From Laburnicola sp. R22_1 (Eukaryota; Ascomycota; Dothideomycetes; Pleosporales; Didymosphaeriaceae), in contig JACONQ010000002.1 of assembly GCA_014281115.1 (NCBI GenBank), positions 1,984,001-2,048,000 of the forward strand: a DNA stretch of 64,000 nt. The letters run 5' to 3'. A program made the position numbers and the translations under genes. How positions within the stretch are numbered: position 1 is the first letter of the stretch; every line of letters begins with the position of its first letter. Below, one piece after another: positions 33,330-44,979 of the stretch. The notes under the pieces are model-generated. The model worked only from the letters and a program-made list of their open reading frames with translations, was not told the DNA's origin and did no database searches.

Positions 33330-34530
33330 TAAATCTAACTAATTTATTATAGACTCTTAACTATTAGTAAGTATTAGCTAAGTAGTGTTAATATGTTTAC
33401 GCTATATAAATATATATAGGTTTCTAGTTTATAGTGTAATTTTTAGTAATAAATAGAATCTTCTATTTTTGTCTTACGCGAAATCTTTATTACTAACTCT
33501 ATCCTAATACTAAAATATCTTTAGAGATACCATATAGCGCAGTTTACCTAATAAGTTTTATATACTATATAAGTTTTTATTCTAGGATACTTAGTAGTGT
33601 ATTATAGTATAAGCGAGCGTAGTAAGTATACCTTCTAGGTCCTTACACTTATTAATTAAAATTACTAGCTATACCCTTATACCGCGCTCTTTTAGCGTAT
33701 AGGCCTAGTTAGAAATAAGGCTCTATAACTTAAATAGAATAGGTACATTCTTAATACCGCACTATACGTGCTACTTCTACTATCTAGCCCTATTAAATAG
33801 TTTATAACTAGAGGCTGTAGCTACTTTCCTTCTTCTTTTTTTTCTTATTTTAGTGTATATAATGCTTTTATAGGTAAGCTTACTAGTATAGTCTATTTTT
33901 TGTAATATTAGCCTATTATTTTTTAGTTATTAAATTAGACACTTTAAGTATATATATATTGCTAGGGCTAAAAGCTAGTTGTTGCACCTATTATATATAG
34001 TAACTAGAATATTATTAAATCTTGTAGAAGACTCTTCTATAACTAGCACAGATGCGTTTTAGATAAGACGATAGCGCTCTAGAATAGGTATACACGTGTC
34101 CTACCTACTACTAGTTGCAGCCTATATTTTATACACTTGTGTATTTTGTCTACTATTAATATTATCTCCTTCCACTCTACTATACTAGGCTTAATAGTAA
34201 AATAAGGCTATATTTTATAGAATATTAAAAACTATATCTATAAGACCTAAGTTGTTAACAACTTTACACTCTAGGAGGTCTTAAATATACTTAAGTATTA
34301 TTTGCTTAACACTTATAATATTAGGCGGTTTGTCTAGCTATAGGTAGTTAGAATCTATATACTTATTGCCTATTATATCTTATATAATAATATTAATTAT
34401 GCTATAGAATATGGTTGCGTTGCAGCTAAATAGTCTAGCTAGGCCCTATACTATTACGCTATTGGAGTTAAAGTCTTATATCTTATAGAAAGTGTATTGT
34501 GTTAATAAGTCCTATTAAGTGGGTTCGCTA
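33330..34530 (-). repeat. Dispersed repeat R2, copy A
   Basis: It matches 59556-60718 over about 1.2 kb. Shared landmarks are CTAACTAATTTATTAT, GTATAGGC(C/T)TAGTTAGAAATAAGG and GGTTTGTCTAGCTATAGGTA. The minus strand reads through some stretches if stops are taken as Gln, for example ILKYI, DLLECKVVNNLGLIDIVFNI, so it may be a coding relic. The family was not recognised. It abuts the right end of R1 copy 1. Confidence 0.55.
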
Positions 34531-35199
34531 ATAATAATGCGAACACATAGAGTTAAATAAATAAACTTAATAGTAGGCGTAATTATAATTCTAAGTCTAT
34601 TATATATAAAGTATACTAGTACTATAATTATTAGGATTGCTTATACGCACTATAATTAAATGCTTATATAAAATATATAGTAGTTGTTTTAAGCTCTAAT
34701 ATATATTAAATTACTTGGCTAGAGAGTTATGGTTAGTATTACTAAAGTGGTATACTTATCTTAACTAAACTAGTAGCACCCACACTACTACCACTACTAC
34801 TATTCTAAAAATACCCAATTATTAAATATGCTAGTGTAGAACAAAGGCGCTAGTTTAATTCTAATAAAAATAAAAGCTAAATATACTATAATAAAAACTC
34901 TAGCGAATAGTATTACTTCTTCCTAGTAAATAGTATCCTACTACTTAAATAATGTATAAGCATTATTATAGAGTAGGACTAAAGAAGTGGTATACTTATC
35001 TTATATTAGAGAGAGAGAGTTCTAAGTGCTAGAACCTAGATTCTAGATATGCTTTTTATATCCTTTATAAAACACTTTAAAGTATAGTTTAGATTATGAG
35101 CTTAGAGAGTGTATATTTTTATGCCTATAAAGTGCTTATTATATGCAATGTATAGATAACTATGCAGATATGCTTTATTTAAGTGCGCCCTATATTATT
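34531..35199. other. AT-rich spacer with an 18-bp direct repeat
   Basis: AGTGGTATACTTATCTTA occurs at 34746-34763 and again at 34986-35003, 240 bp apart, in otherwise unclassified AT-rich DNA. No coding relic is recognised. Confidence 0.5.
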
Positions 35200-35660
35200 T
35201 TAGAATTACTATAGCTTACTACGTCTAAGTAGTAGTTATAATTCCCTCTAAGTACGTATGCGTTTAATTCTAAATTACTATAACTTACTATATTATAGTA
35301 CTAGTTGTAATTCCTTCTACTGCGCCCTATATTAATTCTAAATTGCTATAACTTACTATGTTCTAGTAATAGTTATAATTCCCTTCGAATGCGCGTACGT
35401 TTAATTTTAAATTACTATAACTTACTACGTTATAGTACTAGTTATAATTTCTTTCACTACACCCTATATTAATTCTAAATTATTATAACTTACTGCGTTT
35501 TAGTAATAGTTATAATTTCCTCTAAATGCGCGTGCGTTTAATTTTAAATTATTATAACTTACTATGTTATAGTACTAGTTATAATTCCTTTTACTACGCC
35601 CTATATTAATTCTAAATTACTATAACTTACTGCGTCCTAGTAATGGTTATAATTTACTTT
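35200..35660. repeat. R1 left array, copy 2: seven half-units at 69/68-bp spacing
   Basis: Core positions are 35209, 35278, 35346, 35415, 35483, 35552 and 35620. The spacing alternates perfectly: 69, 68, 69, 68, 69, 68. It has the same two alternating half-unit types and the same number of half-units as copy 1. Confidence 0.85.
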
Positions 35661-38600
35661 GACTACGCATATTATTAAATTTGTTTAATTAACTATTATA
35701 GCTACTTTTTTTATATTAAGTAGCCTCTATTAGCCTTTCTATTAGCCTTATCCTATCTCGACGCCTTATAATATATTAGCATTTAGGTTAATACCTTTAC
35801 TAAAATTCTTGTCTCTACTTACGCCTGTTGTGTCCTTTGTAATAACTATATTTGCCTTTTCTAAAAACTACTTACGCTCTATTGCCCTTATATTAACTTA
35901 GCTATACTTATTATAGAGTAACTACGCGTTTACAACTAACTTCTTCTACTCTAGCTAGACTAGTTAGTTAATAAACTATCTAAACTTTTTAATCTTAGGC
36001 ACTAGTAATTTAATAATATTATGGTTTGTACCTATAAAATTAATACCCTTTATACATAGGTTAATATTTATTATAATAACTCTTAATAAGCTATTAACGT
36101 TATTAAATGCGTTAACAATTATTCTTTGCTTAGGGAAGTTTAGTTCGCTGTAGATAAGAGCGACACACGCCTTATCCTTAATAATCTAGTTAACATTTTG
36201 GAACTTCTTAGTGGCGTTTACTAGGCTCTTAAAAAGCTTCTATACACCCTATAACTATTAGTATAGTAAATTATTACAATTTATAATATACGTATAATAG
36301 CGTAGAGTAATATAATAATTAGTATCTTTATTCTAATAAGGATCTTATTCTAGCGTAACTTTTTATTAGTGTTAAGCCTAGAACGCGCGCTCTTCCTTAA
36401 TATTTTAATTTTATAAAAATATTATCGCAGATATGCCTACTTTGAATTGCCCTAAATAGTCTTGCCAAAATTAATAAATAAGGGCAACACTTAAAGATTT
36501 CTATATATATTATATAGTTAGTTAGAATGTATATCTATACTATACTTATTATAGAACTTAATAAGTAATAGCGCTGTGCCTATAATATATAGGTTATAAT
36601 AGGACTTTAATATACTAATATTAATTGTTCCGCCCTTTTTTTTTTGCTCTATACACTTTCTTTTCTTATTATATTTCCTATATAGTATTTTGCATTACGT
36701 CTCTGCTAGTTTAGTTATACTTAATTAGAATATTATTCTATATAAGTTTTATATTTACTATCTTTAGCAGAGGCTTTTTATCTAGCCTTAATATATGCTT
36801 ATCTTTTTTAATTAATAGCATCTATATAATATTTGCTATAATCTTGCTGTAGCTAAGAAACTTAGGGTCTTTAAGTATAATATACTTGTTTCTAGCCTTT
36901 TTTTGCTTTGTAGGCAGTCTATATAGTGCCTTTCTAGATTATATTAAATATTAATATAATCTCTTTATATAGCTGTAGAGAAGGTTTCGCCCCTTTTTTA
37001 AGGGATTTTAATAAAGCTTCTACTTTTAGGCTATATTTAAATATAAGATATTAGAGTACAAACTTATACTTATTCGCACTTTTAGAATTATAAAACTCTC
37101 CCTAGTATTGTGGTTACTAAGACTTTTAGGCTAAAAAGTAGAAGAGGTAGTTTGTAACAATTTAAGGCCTATTTTCTCTTAGCGTTCTAGATATAATCTA
37201 ATACATACTAGGATGCCTATTATCTAGTCTTGTCTTTATAGCTTAGCGTTTGTAAAGTACGCTAAATGTCTATAATTAAGTTAAATATATATTGTGTCCC
37301 TTATTCTAAGATGTGTTGCCTATATCTATAAGCTCCTTGGATATTTCTATATTAAGCTTCCCTATTTTAATAACTAGGATTATTTTTTTACTTTGTAAGT
37401 TAATTAGATATAGTAAAAGTAAGACATATATTCTTTAAGCCTTAGAACTTACCGCCTAGTATATTACGTCTATAGGAATAGCTTCTAGGTCTAGACTAGA
37501 TATTCCCTTAATTAGGTCTATATATTTATATGCAAACCTGTCCTTATATAAGACTATATTATATGCCTACTATAGCTTATTAATATCTTTATCTCTATTA
37601 GCCATATTTCTATACTATAGGGTTCTATAAATTCTTACAAGCTCTTTGTTTATTAACATCTAAAAGAGCATTAAATTAACTAGCGGCTTTATTTTATATA
37701 GCTAAAACCTATTAAGCGTGCTATAGACTTATTTCTATTCCTTTTCTGCCTATATACAATATTTATTAACCTCTTATAAATAGTAGTTTAGAGAATATTA
37801 TTATTAGCGCTTAGTATAGTATACTTAATATAATATTTATCTAGTTACTACTAGTGTTTATAACTATTATAACCTAGCTATATCTAGATAGTATCTAGTA
37901 GTTATATGTCTAAGAATTAATTAAGTAAGGATATTGCAGTGAGTATTAGACCTAGCTTAGGCATAGACCTACTATTTCTTTAGGTAGGTAAGGCTCCTCT
38001 ATTTCTTATTCTTACGCAAGGTTAATAATCTTTCTCTATCTTGTAATCTAGTATCTTATAATCGATCTCGCTAGATAAGGATAGGACTTTCTAATACTAG
38101 GACTAGACCTATTACTACCGCCGCTGTATTGCTCGCACTATATAACTATCTTAGCTAATACTATCTACTAGTAGAAAAGTATTCTAGAGTCTAGGGTAAG
38201 GGCCTATATTATAGGAAATAGGATTATATTATATAATATTATAAGCGTGGCCTAGTTAAGTATAAATATCTGCGCTATTATAGCATATAACTATTCTATT
38301 ATATAAGTGCGTGCCTAGCTAAGTTTAGTATTAATAGCTGTATTTGCTTTATAAATAATTGTTAGTAAGATTCTAGTATTATATAGAGTTATAGTAACTT
38401 ACTATAGTATACACTTAATCTTATCTAGCTATTATTATAGCGACTGCTCGCTATATTAAGTATCTTAAGATCCCCCTTCTTTAAATATATTAATTCTATT
38501 AGCTTTAATAATCTTCTATACTTTATTCTTATTAATAAGTGTTGCGCTATAATAAGATAATAGGATTATAGGCAAATTATATAGTAATAATAAGCGGATT

Positions 38601-39635
38601 CTCTTTGTACTATTAGATTATAATAAAGCGCGATTGCTCTAGGATAGATTGCTATTTAAATTATAACTTTACTAGGGATCGCTCTTCTCTTTATACTATT
38701 ATTACTACCTTCCTCTAACTAGTAGGGGGCTGTCTAAGCTGCTATTATTTAGAGAGACGCTCTTCTCTTTATACTACTATTACTACCTTTCTTTAGTTAT
38801 TTCTAGTAGGGTGCTGTCTAGACTACTACTATATAGGAAGATATTCTTATTAAACTATTACGATAGTAGTATCCTTCTTTGCTTATCTAATTTACTATCC
38901 GAGCTATTATTGCTAGTATATAATATAGGTATAGAATTTGTTATCTATTAGTTTAGTATAATTTATACTAAGTTTAGTTTAGAGACTTTTAGTTTTTACC
39001 TCTTTGCATTTATAATATACTAGAATTAGGGTCTATATTAGCTACGCTACGTTATTTATAAAGAAATATATATAGTACTAGTAGTTACTTATCTAGTATA
39101 TCTATTAGCGCTATAGTATAGGGTAAGTATATTAGAAATCTATATACTCTATATTATAACATAAGAGTGCGCTACTATAATATCCTACTCTATTACTTTA
39201 GCTGCTACTAATAATTGCACCTTTATCTAAAGAACGCTAGTTATTCTAATCTTTATTAGTTGCTAGATCTTAGGTGTCTATAAATTAAACATATCTAATT
39301 TTATCTAGAATACTAGAAGGTTCTTTTATATAATATTCTTAAGCGTATTAAGTATAACTAATATTAGGCCTACCTCCCTATCTTTGCAACTAGTTATTAT
39401 GAGTACGTACTTACGTTAGATAATTAATAAGAGAAGAATTAAAAAAAGAATTTTTAAGGTAGTAACCTAAATATTAATTCTATTCTTCCTAAACACGCAG
39501 TTTATGCTTCGCATACTAGTAGCTAGAGTATTATTAATATAAAGCCTTTATATTTTAGTTACGCTAGCTATATTAGTACTTACTACTAAGGTAGTAAAGT
39601 CTCTTTAAAACATATTAAGTTGTAATAATTCTATA

Positions 39636-41498
39636 ACGTGTTTATAAGCGAGCTGCGAATATAAGTAAGCTATAAATCCTACTAACTTTCTATAACACGT
39701 TACCTATTAACTATAATAGCTTAACTAACACTTATTCGATTGCCCTATAATAAAGCAGATGTCTCCCTAGCTATCTTAGCTATTAATTAGAATTAGATCC
39801 AGAGCGTTAATTACGCTGCAGCGACGTTTAACGTTTCTGAAAGCACGCTTTGCAGCCGACACGCTAGAACTACTACGCGACGTAATTATGAGCCTAAATT
39901 AAAGAAGCTTACTAAGCTAGAAGAGGAGGTTATTATTAAGCATATACTTAACCTAGATTTGCGAGGCTTTGTGCCTACTCTAGGTACTATATAAGATATG
40001 GCGAATAAGCTGCTCGCTAAGCGTAGCGTAGGTCACATTGGCCAGTAGTAGCCTAGAAACTTTATTAAGCGAATAGACAGCCTTACAACGCGATTTAATT
40101 GAGCCTATAATTAATAGCGAGCCCTCTACAAGGACCTAACAGCTATATAGGCCTAGTTTAAGCTAGTAGCACGTACAAAGGCCACCTACAGTATTTGTAA
40201 TAAGAACACCTTTAACTTTAATAAGACTGGCTTTCTAATAGGCAAGATATCCTTCTAGCTAGTTGTTATAGGCTTAGAGAGACGTAGTTAGCCAAAAGCA
40301 ATTTAGCTAGGCAATTGTGAGTGGGTGACAACAATCTACAGAATTAACGCTACTGGGTGGGCAATCTCGCTCTTTGTCATCTTTGCTAGTAAGTACCACC
40401 TCTTGGCCTAGTACGAGGGCAATAATATACTAGGTAACTAGACTAGTAGTCTTAGCGACAATAGGTGAACTATAAACGAGCTTAGTGTTGCCTGGCTATA
40501 GCACTTTATTAAGCATATAGTAGAGTGTAGAGTAGGCGCGCATTAGCTCCTATTACTTAATAGCTATAAGAGCCACAACTTACTCGAATTCTATAGAATC
40601 TATAGGGAGAATAAGATCTATACCCTATGCATGCCACTATATTTGTCATACCTCCTACAGCCACTTAACGTGGGCTGCTTCTCGCTGTTAAAGCGAGCGT
40701 ACGAACGCCAGGTTAAGGGCCTAATACGCAACTATATTAACCATATTACTAAGCTTAAGTTTCTACTAGCCTTTCGCGCCGCTTATAACTAGTTAATTAC
40801 AAAGGAGAATATCTACGTAAGCTTTTAAGGCTCTGGGCTAGTCCTACACAATCTAGAGGCAGTGCTCTTAAAGCTTAATATTAAGCTTCGTACACCGTCG
40901 CCAGCGCTAGCGCTAGCAGCCCTACTAGAGGCCCTATAGGAGTCTGCAACACCAAGCAACGCACGCGAGCTAGGCGCTTAGTTAACTCTAGTTTATAAGC
41001 GGATTTGAAGACATTAGGGATTCTCTTCTACCTTAGTTATCTAGTCGCTTAATTAGCTTATAAGAGGCGCTAAGAGAATGGCGCATTTAATAGTGCTTAT
41101 ACGCGAGGAGATAGCTACTCTATAAAGGGCAAATAAGGCAGCTATAATGCGTAAACAGCGTAAAAAGAAGTGGATCTAAAAGCGAGGCACTCTATTAAAG
41201 GCAGAGGGAGAGGATATTATTGCTTAAAAGACTGTTAAGCAGCAACTAGAGGGAGAAATACGGCAAGGCAAGGCGCAGTCAGGTGCGAGCTGGCAGGCTT
41301 CTGCGCGCTACAGGCGCTGTAGGGAGCCTAGACACAACTCGCGCACGTGTAAGAAGGCTTCTATAGATACTGCTTAATTTAGGATAGCTATTATATTAAT
41401 AGAATATTAATGCGTTGTGAATTTATATGCTGCGAAAGGCTCAGAGACTTAGTGGGGTTCGCAGCTCGCTTATATTCGCAGCTCGCTTGTAAACACAT
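39636..41498 (+). mobile_element. pogo/Fot1-type DNA transposon, family 2
   Basis: 1863 bp, flanked by TA at 39634-39635 and 41499-41500. Terminal inverted repeats begin ACGTGTTTA(C/T)AAGCGAGC and contain two copies of the 14-bp motif AAGCGAGCTGCGAA. They are best preserved at the right end (41458-41471 and 41475-41488 as the complement). It lies inside R1 copy 2 and is less eroded than pogo copy A at 12.8 kb. Confidence 0.9.
39740..41376 (+). pseudogene. Decayed pogo/Fot1 DDE transposase (family 2)
   Basis: The + strand reads LTKLEEEVIIKHILNLDLRG (the CENP-B/Tc5-type DNA-binding region) near 39915-39970, then NTFNFNKTGFLIGKI near 40207, where the first catalytic Asp of FDE is now Asn. Next comes LLLLNSYKSHNLLEFY near 40550 (second Asp to Asn), then LLQPLNVGCFSLLKRAY (third Asp to Asn). 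A zinc knuckle remnant RRCREPRHNSRTCKK lies near 41310. Numerous TAA/TAG stops interrupt it. The start codon is not certain; the stop assigned is the TAA just after the knuckle. All three catalytic acids are lost by G-to-A type changes. Confidence 0.82.
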
Positions 41499-42151
41499 TA
41501 CTCTAACTTTTTATTCTTGTCCTAAATACTAACTTAACTATAGCACCTATAGAGGTCTTCTTTATCCACTATACTACTATCTAGAGACTAAGTCTTGTTG
41601 CTTTGTATTACTTCTTAGCTCCCGCCTTATCTTTTAGTATAGAGTTTAGAAGTTTCTAAAATATCTTAAAGTGGTTATTTATCTATATATCCCTTATAAC
41701 TTTATTATAGTATGTGCGACTTTATAGTTATTTATTTATAATATAAAATTAAATAAGACTAGGTTATAGTCTATTTTTTTAATGCGTAGTTTACTATCTC
41801 TTACCAGACGCCTAACTTTTTTCTAATAAGCTAGAGACCTCTTATTATAATGTTCTTTAGTATCTATTATAAGTATTTTAACGCAGTCTTCTTATACTAT
41901 TTTAAATTAGGCGGGTTATTCGCTATAGCCATAGCTATAATTAAAATAGTATATATAGTGTAAATATAAGAAAGGGCGTATACGTATAATTATATAGTAT
42001 AAAGAGATTAGTTTTAAGTTATTATTATTTATAGCTATTAGTTCTTACGCGACTTTAGCTTAGTAGTGATTAGGCTAGCGTAATTAGACTAGCGCAGTTA
42101 ACTATTTGCCTTTGTTATAGGCTACTTTATTCTGCGGCCATTATATATTAC

Positions 42152-42656
42152 TATAGTAAATTACTATAATATACTCTTCTCTTAGCTTTCTTTGTAGTTA
42201 CCTTAGACTACTAACCTAGATTACACTTTAGGTGCCCTACTCTTAGATAGTATAATAAATTACTATAACCTACCCTTTTCTTAATTTACTTTATAGCTAC
42301 CTTAGACTATAAATCTAGGTCGCGCTTTAGGTATCCTACTCTTAGATAGTATAATAAATTACTATAACTTACTCTTCTCTTAATTTGCTTTATAGCTATA
42401 TTATACTATTAAACTATATTATACTTAGAGAATCTAACACTTTTATAGTATAATAAATTACTATAACCTATAGTAACTAAATCTAATTTTGTAATTATCT
42501 TTTTACTACTAGACTATATTATACCCATAAAGTTCTATTATTAAATAGTATAGTTAGTTACTATAACCTAATAAATAACTAGTGTATACCTATACTATAA
42601 GACTATACTAGTTATATATAAAAGTCTAGTTATAAATAGTATAGTAAGTTACTATA
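42152..42656. repeat. R1 right array, copy 2: six palindromes at 99-bp spacing
   Basis: The 17-bp palindrome starts at 42152, 42251, 42350, 42449, 42549 and 42640. Intervals are 99, 99, 99, 100 and 91 bp, identical to the last part of the copy 1 series. Two units fewer than copy 1. Confidence 0.85.
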
Positions 42657-42713
42657 ACTTATATTATTTCTCTTTAGTATATAGTATTTAGACATTAGAT
42701 ATATTTATAAACA

Positions 42714-43401
42714 CCTCTTTCCTAGGGTTAATTCGTAATATTACGTAATCTCGGGCTGGCTGTTTAACTAACTACTGTGTTACGTAATTAATAATTTCTT
42801 TAATAATATTTTTATAGTAATAATAATAATTATAATTATAATAGTAACTAACCTAACTATTTTATTACTCTTCTATAGTAAATTTCCCCTTGCAACTAGC
42901 GAGCCGTATACCACTCCCCTAGAATCTTACTACCGCTACCTATCTCCTCTATGCTCCTGCTGCCGCTACCGCCCTTACTCCTTATTGTCCTTATGCGCCC
43001 GCATAATTTTAACTGCTACTAGAAGCTTCTCCTACTATAGCTATGCGCGCGTGCTCTAGTAACGTATAAAAAATATCTACTTTTTTTCTAATAGATGCCT
43101 ACTACTATATCTTAGCCTGTCCTTTAGCCTTACTAGTAATATAATAGTAAGGTGCTATTATTCTCTTATAAAGATTGCTATATCTCTTTCTAGATCTTTA
43201 TATAAAAGGATAACCTAGCATTTAAGAGTTTAGAATTATATAAAGATTATATATAGCCTAAATAAATTATTAGATATAACCTCTAGAATAGTGTAATTAT
43301 AATTAATTTAGTTCTCTAGTAGTCCTACCTCTTAAATCTTATTTTGCAGTAGGTAAGCTAGATAGCTAATATTGTCTAGCTAGTTATCTATACTAGTTTT
43401 A
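42714..43401. other. Unclassified repeat-block DNA with a C-rich patch
   Basis: Mostly AT-rich. 42880-43080 is a C-rich, G-poor patch (for example CTCCTGCTGCCGCTACCGCC) that is less mutated than its surroundings. No coding relic, tandem repeat or transposon end was recognised. Confidence 0.45.
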
Positions 43402-43854
43402 AATTCTCTAGTAGTTGTCTAATCGCGGGTATTAGATAACGCGATCTTAGGACGCTAGAAAGGTGTCGCATTACTATATATAATAAAGAGTTAGATTTAA
43501 AAGACTTAGTATTGTATAAGTTAAAGGTAAAGATTTAGTATACTAGATATTGCTAATATTATAAGAGTAAGCAGACTTTATACGCTGTGCGTATAGTAAA
43601 CTATAGTTATGCTACTACTAGGTCGCAAGTATAATAACTAAACTATAGTTAAGCGTTTTATCGCCTATACTACTTTTGTAGTTGCGACTCTATAGTCTAC
43701 TATAGCTCTCTAATAGTCTACTAGTTAAGAGATAATATATAACTTAGTTATACTAGATAGTAGACTATCTATTAACTACTATTAATAATGCCGCTATATA
43801 AAATATTAATAACAAAATTATTATTATTTTGTATATACTTTATTACTACTACTA

Positions 43855-43999
43855 TGGTAAAATAAACTTTACTACACGGGTTACGTAGTAAGCTAGTGCC
43901 TAATTAGCTCTTAAGAATTTAATAGGCGGTTTTTTTCTTTTGGCATATATAACTTAATCTATCTTTCTACTAAGTTTTAATTAGGACTAGGTTCTCTCA
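43855..43999 (+). repeat. 5' LTR (145 bp)
   Basis: Begins TGGTAAAATAAAC and ends GGTTCTCTCA. Preceded by the target duplication TACTA. Against the 3' LTR there are roughly 18 differences, nearly all transitions, and no gaps. Sequence just inside (GACTCAAACCTC near 44032) may include a degraded primer-binding site, not assigned. Confidence 0.9.
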
Positions 44000-44289
44000 C
44001 AAAATTAGTAACTAACCTGCGACTCAAACCTCTAAAACCTTAACCTTAGGAAGGCTATTGTATTAGTACTCTAATATAGATAAGTAGTGTTGCCTAAAAA
44101 AAAGACAGAATAGAATAATAGCAGCGCGTAGTGGTGTGCAGAATAGCGTATACTAGGGATAGAAAGAAACCCTAAAAGAGACTTAGGGGCGAAATTAGGC
44201 GCAACTAAGCATAGCGCTAACTTTAAAATAGAAATACAACCTAAGCTTTAATTAGCTATCGCACTAGCCCTTATTAAACCGCACTACTA

Positions 44290-44715
44290 GGAATAAATAA
44301 CGAATAACAAACACTAATGACCCTAGCATATGCACAAATTAGGCATAGAGCGTGGGCTTTAGGACTAGACTAGACTAGACTAGTACTAGACTAGACTAAG
44401 ACCTAGAATAGAAAACAACTAGAACTAGGCACTAAACGACTCTTAGAGTTGGAATATTAAGCCTCTAGGAACGAATAATAAATACTAATAACCCTAGTAT
44501 ATACACAAATTATATAGAGAGCGTGGACTTTAGGACTAGACTAGACTAGACTAGCACTAGACTAGACTAGCACTAGACTAGACTAGCACTAGACTAGACT
44601 AGCACTAGACTAGACTAGCACTAGACTAGACTAAGACCTAGACTAGGAAACAACTAGAACTAGGTACTAAGCGACTCTTAGAGTTAGAACATCGAGCCTC
44701 TAGGAATAAATAATA
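44290..44715. repeat. Duplicated leader block with an internal 16-bp VNTR
   Basis: Two blocks, about 44290-44469 and 44470-44711, share ...AATAACGAATAA..., CACAAATTA, GCGTGG(G/A)CTTTAGGACTAG and AACAACTAGAACTAGG. Inside each is a run of CTAGACTAGACTAG. In block 2 the unit GCACTAGACTAGACTA recurs exactly every 16 bp at 44554, 44570, 44586, 44602 and 44618; block 1 has only one related unit (TAC variant). A third partial block follows. It lies in the untranslated leader of the retrotransposon. Confidence 0.85.
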
Positions 44716-44979
44716 AAAAATAATAACCTTAGCATGCACACAATATTATGCATAAAGTATAGGCCTAGGTATAAGGAGCATAGAAATAGAATAAAAATAG
44801 AAGTCTAAATTAAGAAGTAGTTAGAACTAGGCGCCAAAAGACGCTTAGAGCTAAAATTACCCTACTAGGACTAGACAACTAAGTAATTATAAATAGATAA
44901 GAACTAAGAATAGACTAGGGTACTTAGACCTAGACTAAGGAAAGGACTAAAGCTAGACACTGTATTACCTTTAGAACCC

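Larger units (their letters stand above)
20500..33340 (-). mobile_element. Unclassified element R1, copy 1 (split by a Gypsy element)
   Basis: R1 is defined by comparison with copy 2 (35200-42713). Both have a left array of palindromes at 68/69-bp spacing, a central region with conserved minus-strand reading, and a right array at 99-bp spacing. Removing the Gypsy element and one TGGCT duplication leaves about 5.5 kb between first and last palindrome, close to the 5.57 kb of copy 2 after removing its own insertion. I could not find terminal inverted repeats or a target duplication; the right similarity ends near TTTATAAA at about 33327. It could be a large DNA transposon, since subterminal repeat arrays are known in several such families, but the class is unknown. 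Outer borders are approximate. Confidence 0.6.
35200..42713 (-). mobile_element. Unclassified element R1, copy 2 (split by pogo family 2)
   Basis: Second copy of R1, with left array 35200-35660, coding relic and right array 42152-42656. First to last palindrome is 7431 bp, or about 5.57 kb after removing the 1863-bp pogo element and its TA. Sequence agreement with copy 1 is clear in the arrays and at many internal points, such as TAATATTATAAGCGTGGCCTA near 38230 and 23320. Its right end TTTATAAACA (42704-42713) gives the best right border for R1. Borders on the left are approximate. Confidence 0.6.

Noticed and set aside
33330..34530. R2 minus-strand relict as a tyrosine recombinase (DUF3435/Crypton-like)
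   Set aside because: Some blocks look protein-like, but none of the catalytic motifs could be placed; left unclassified.
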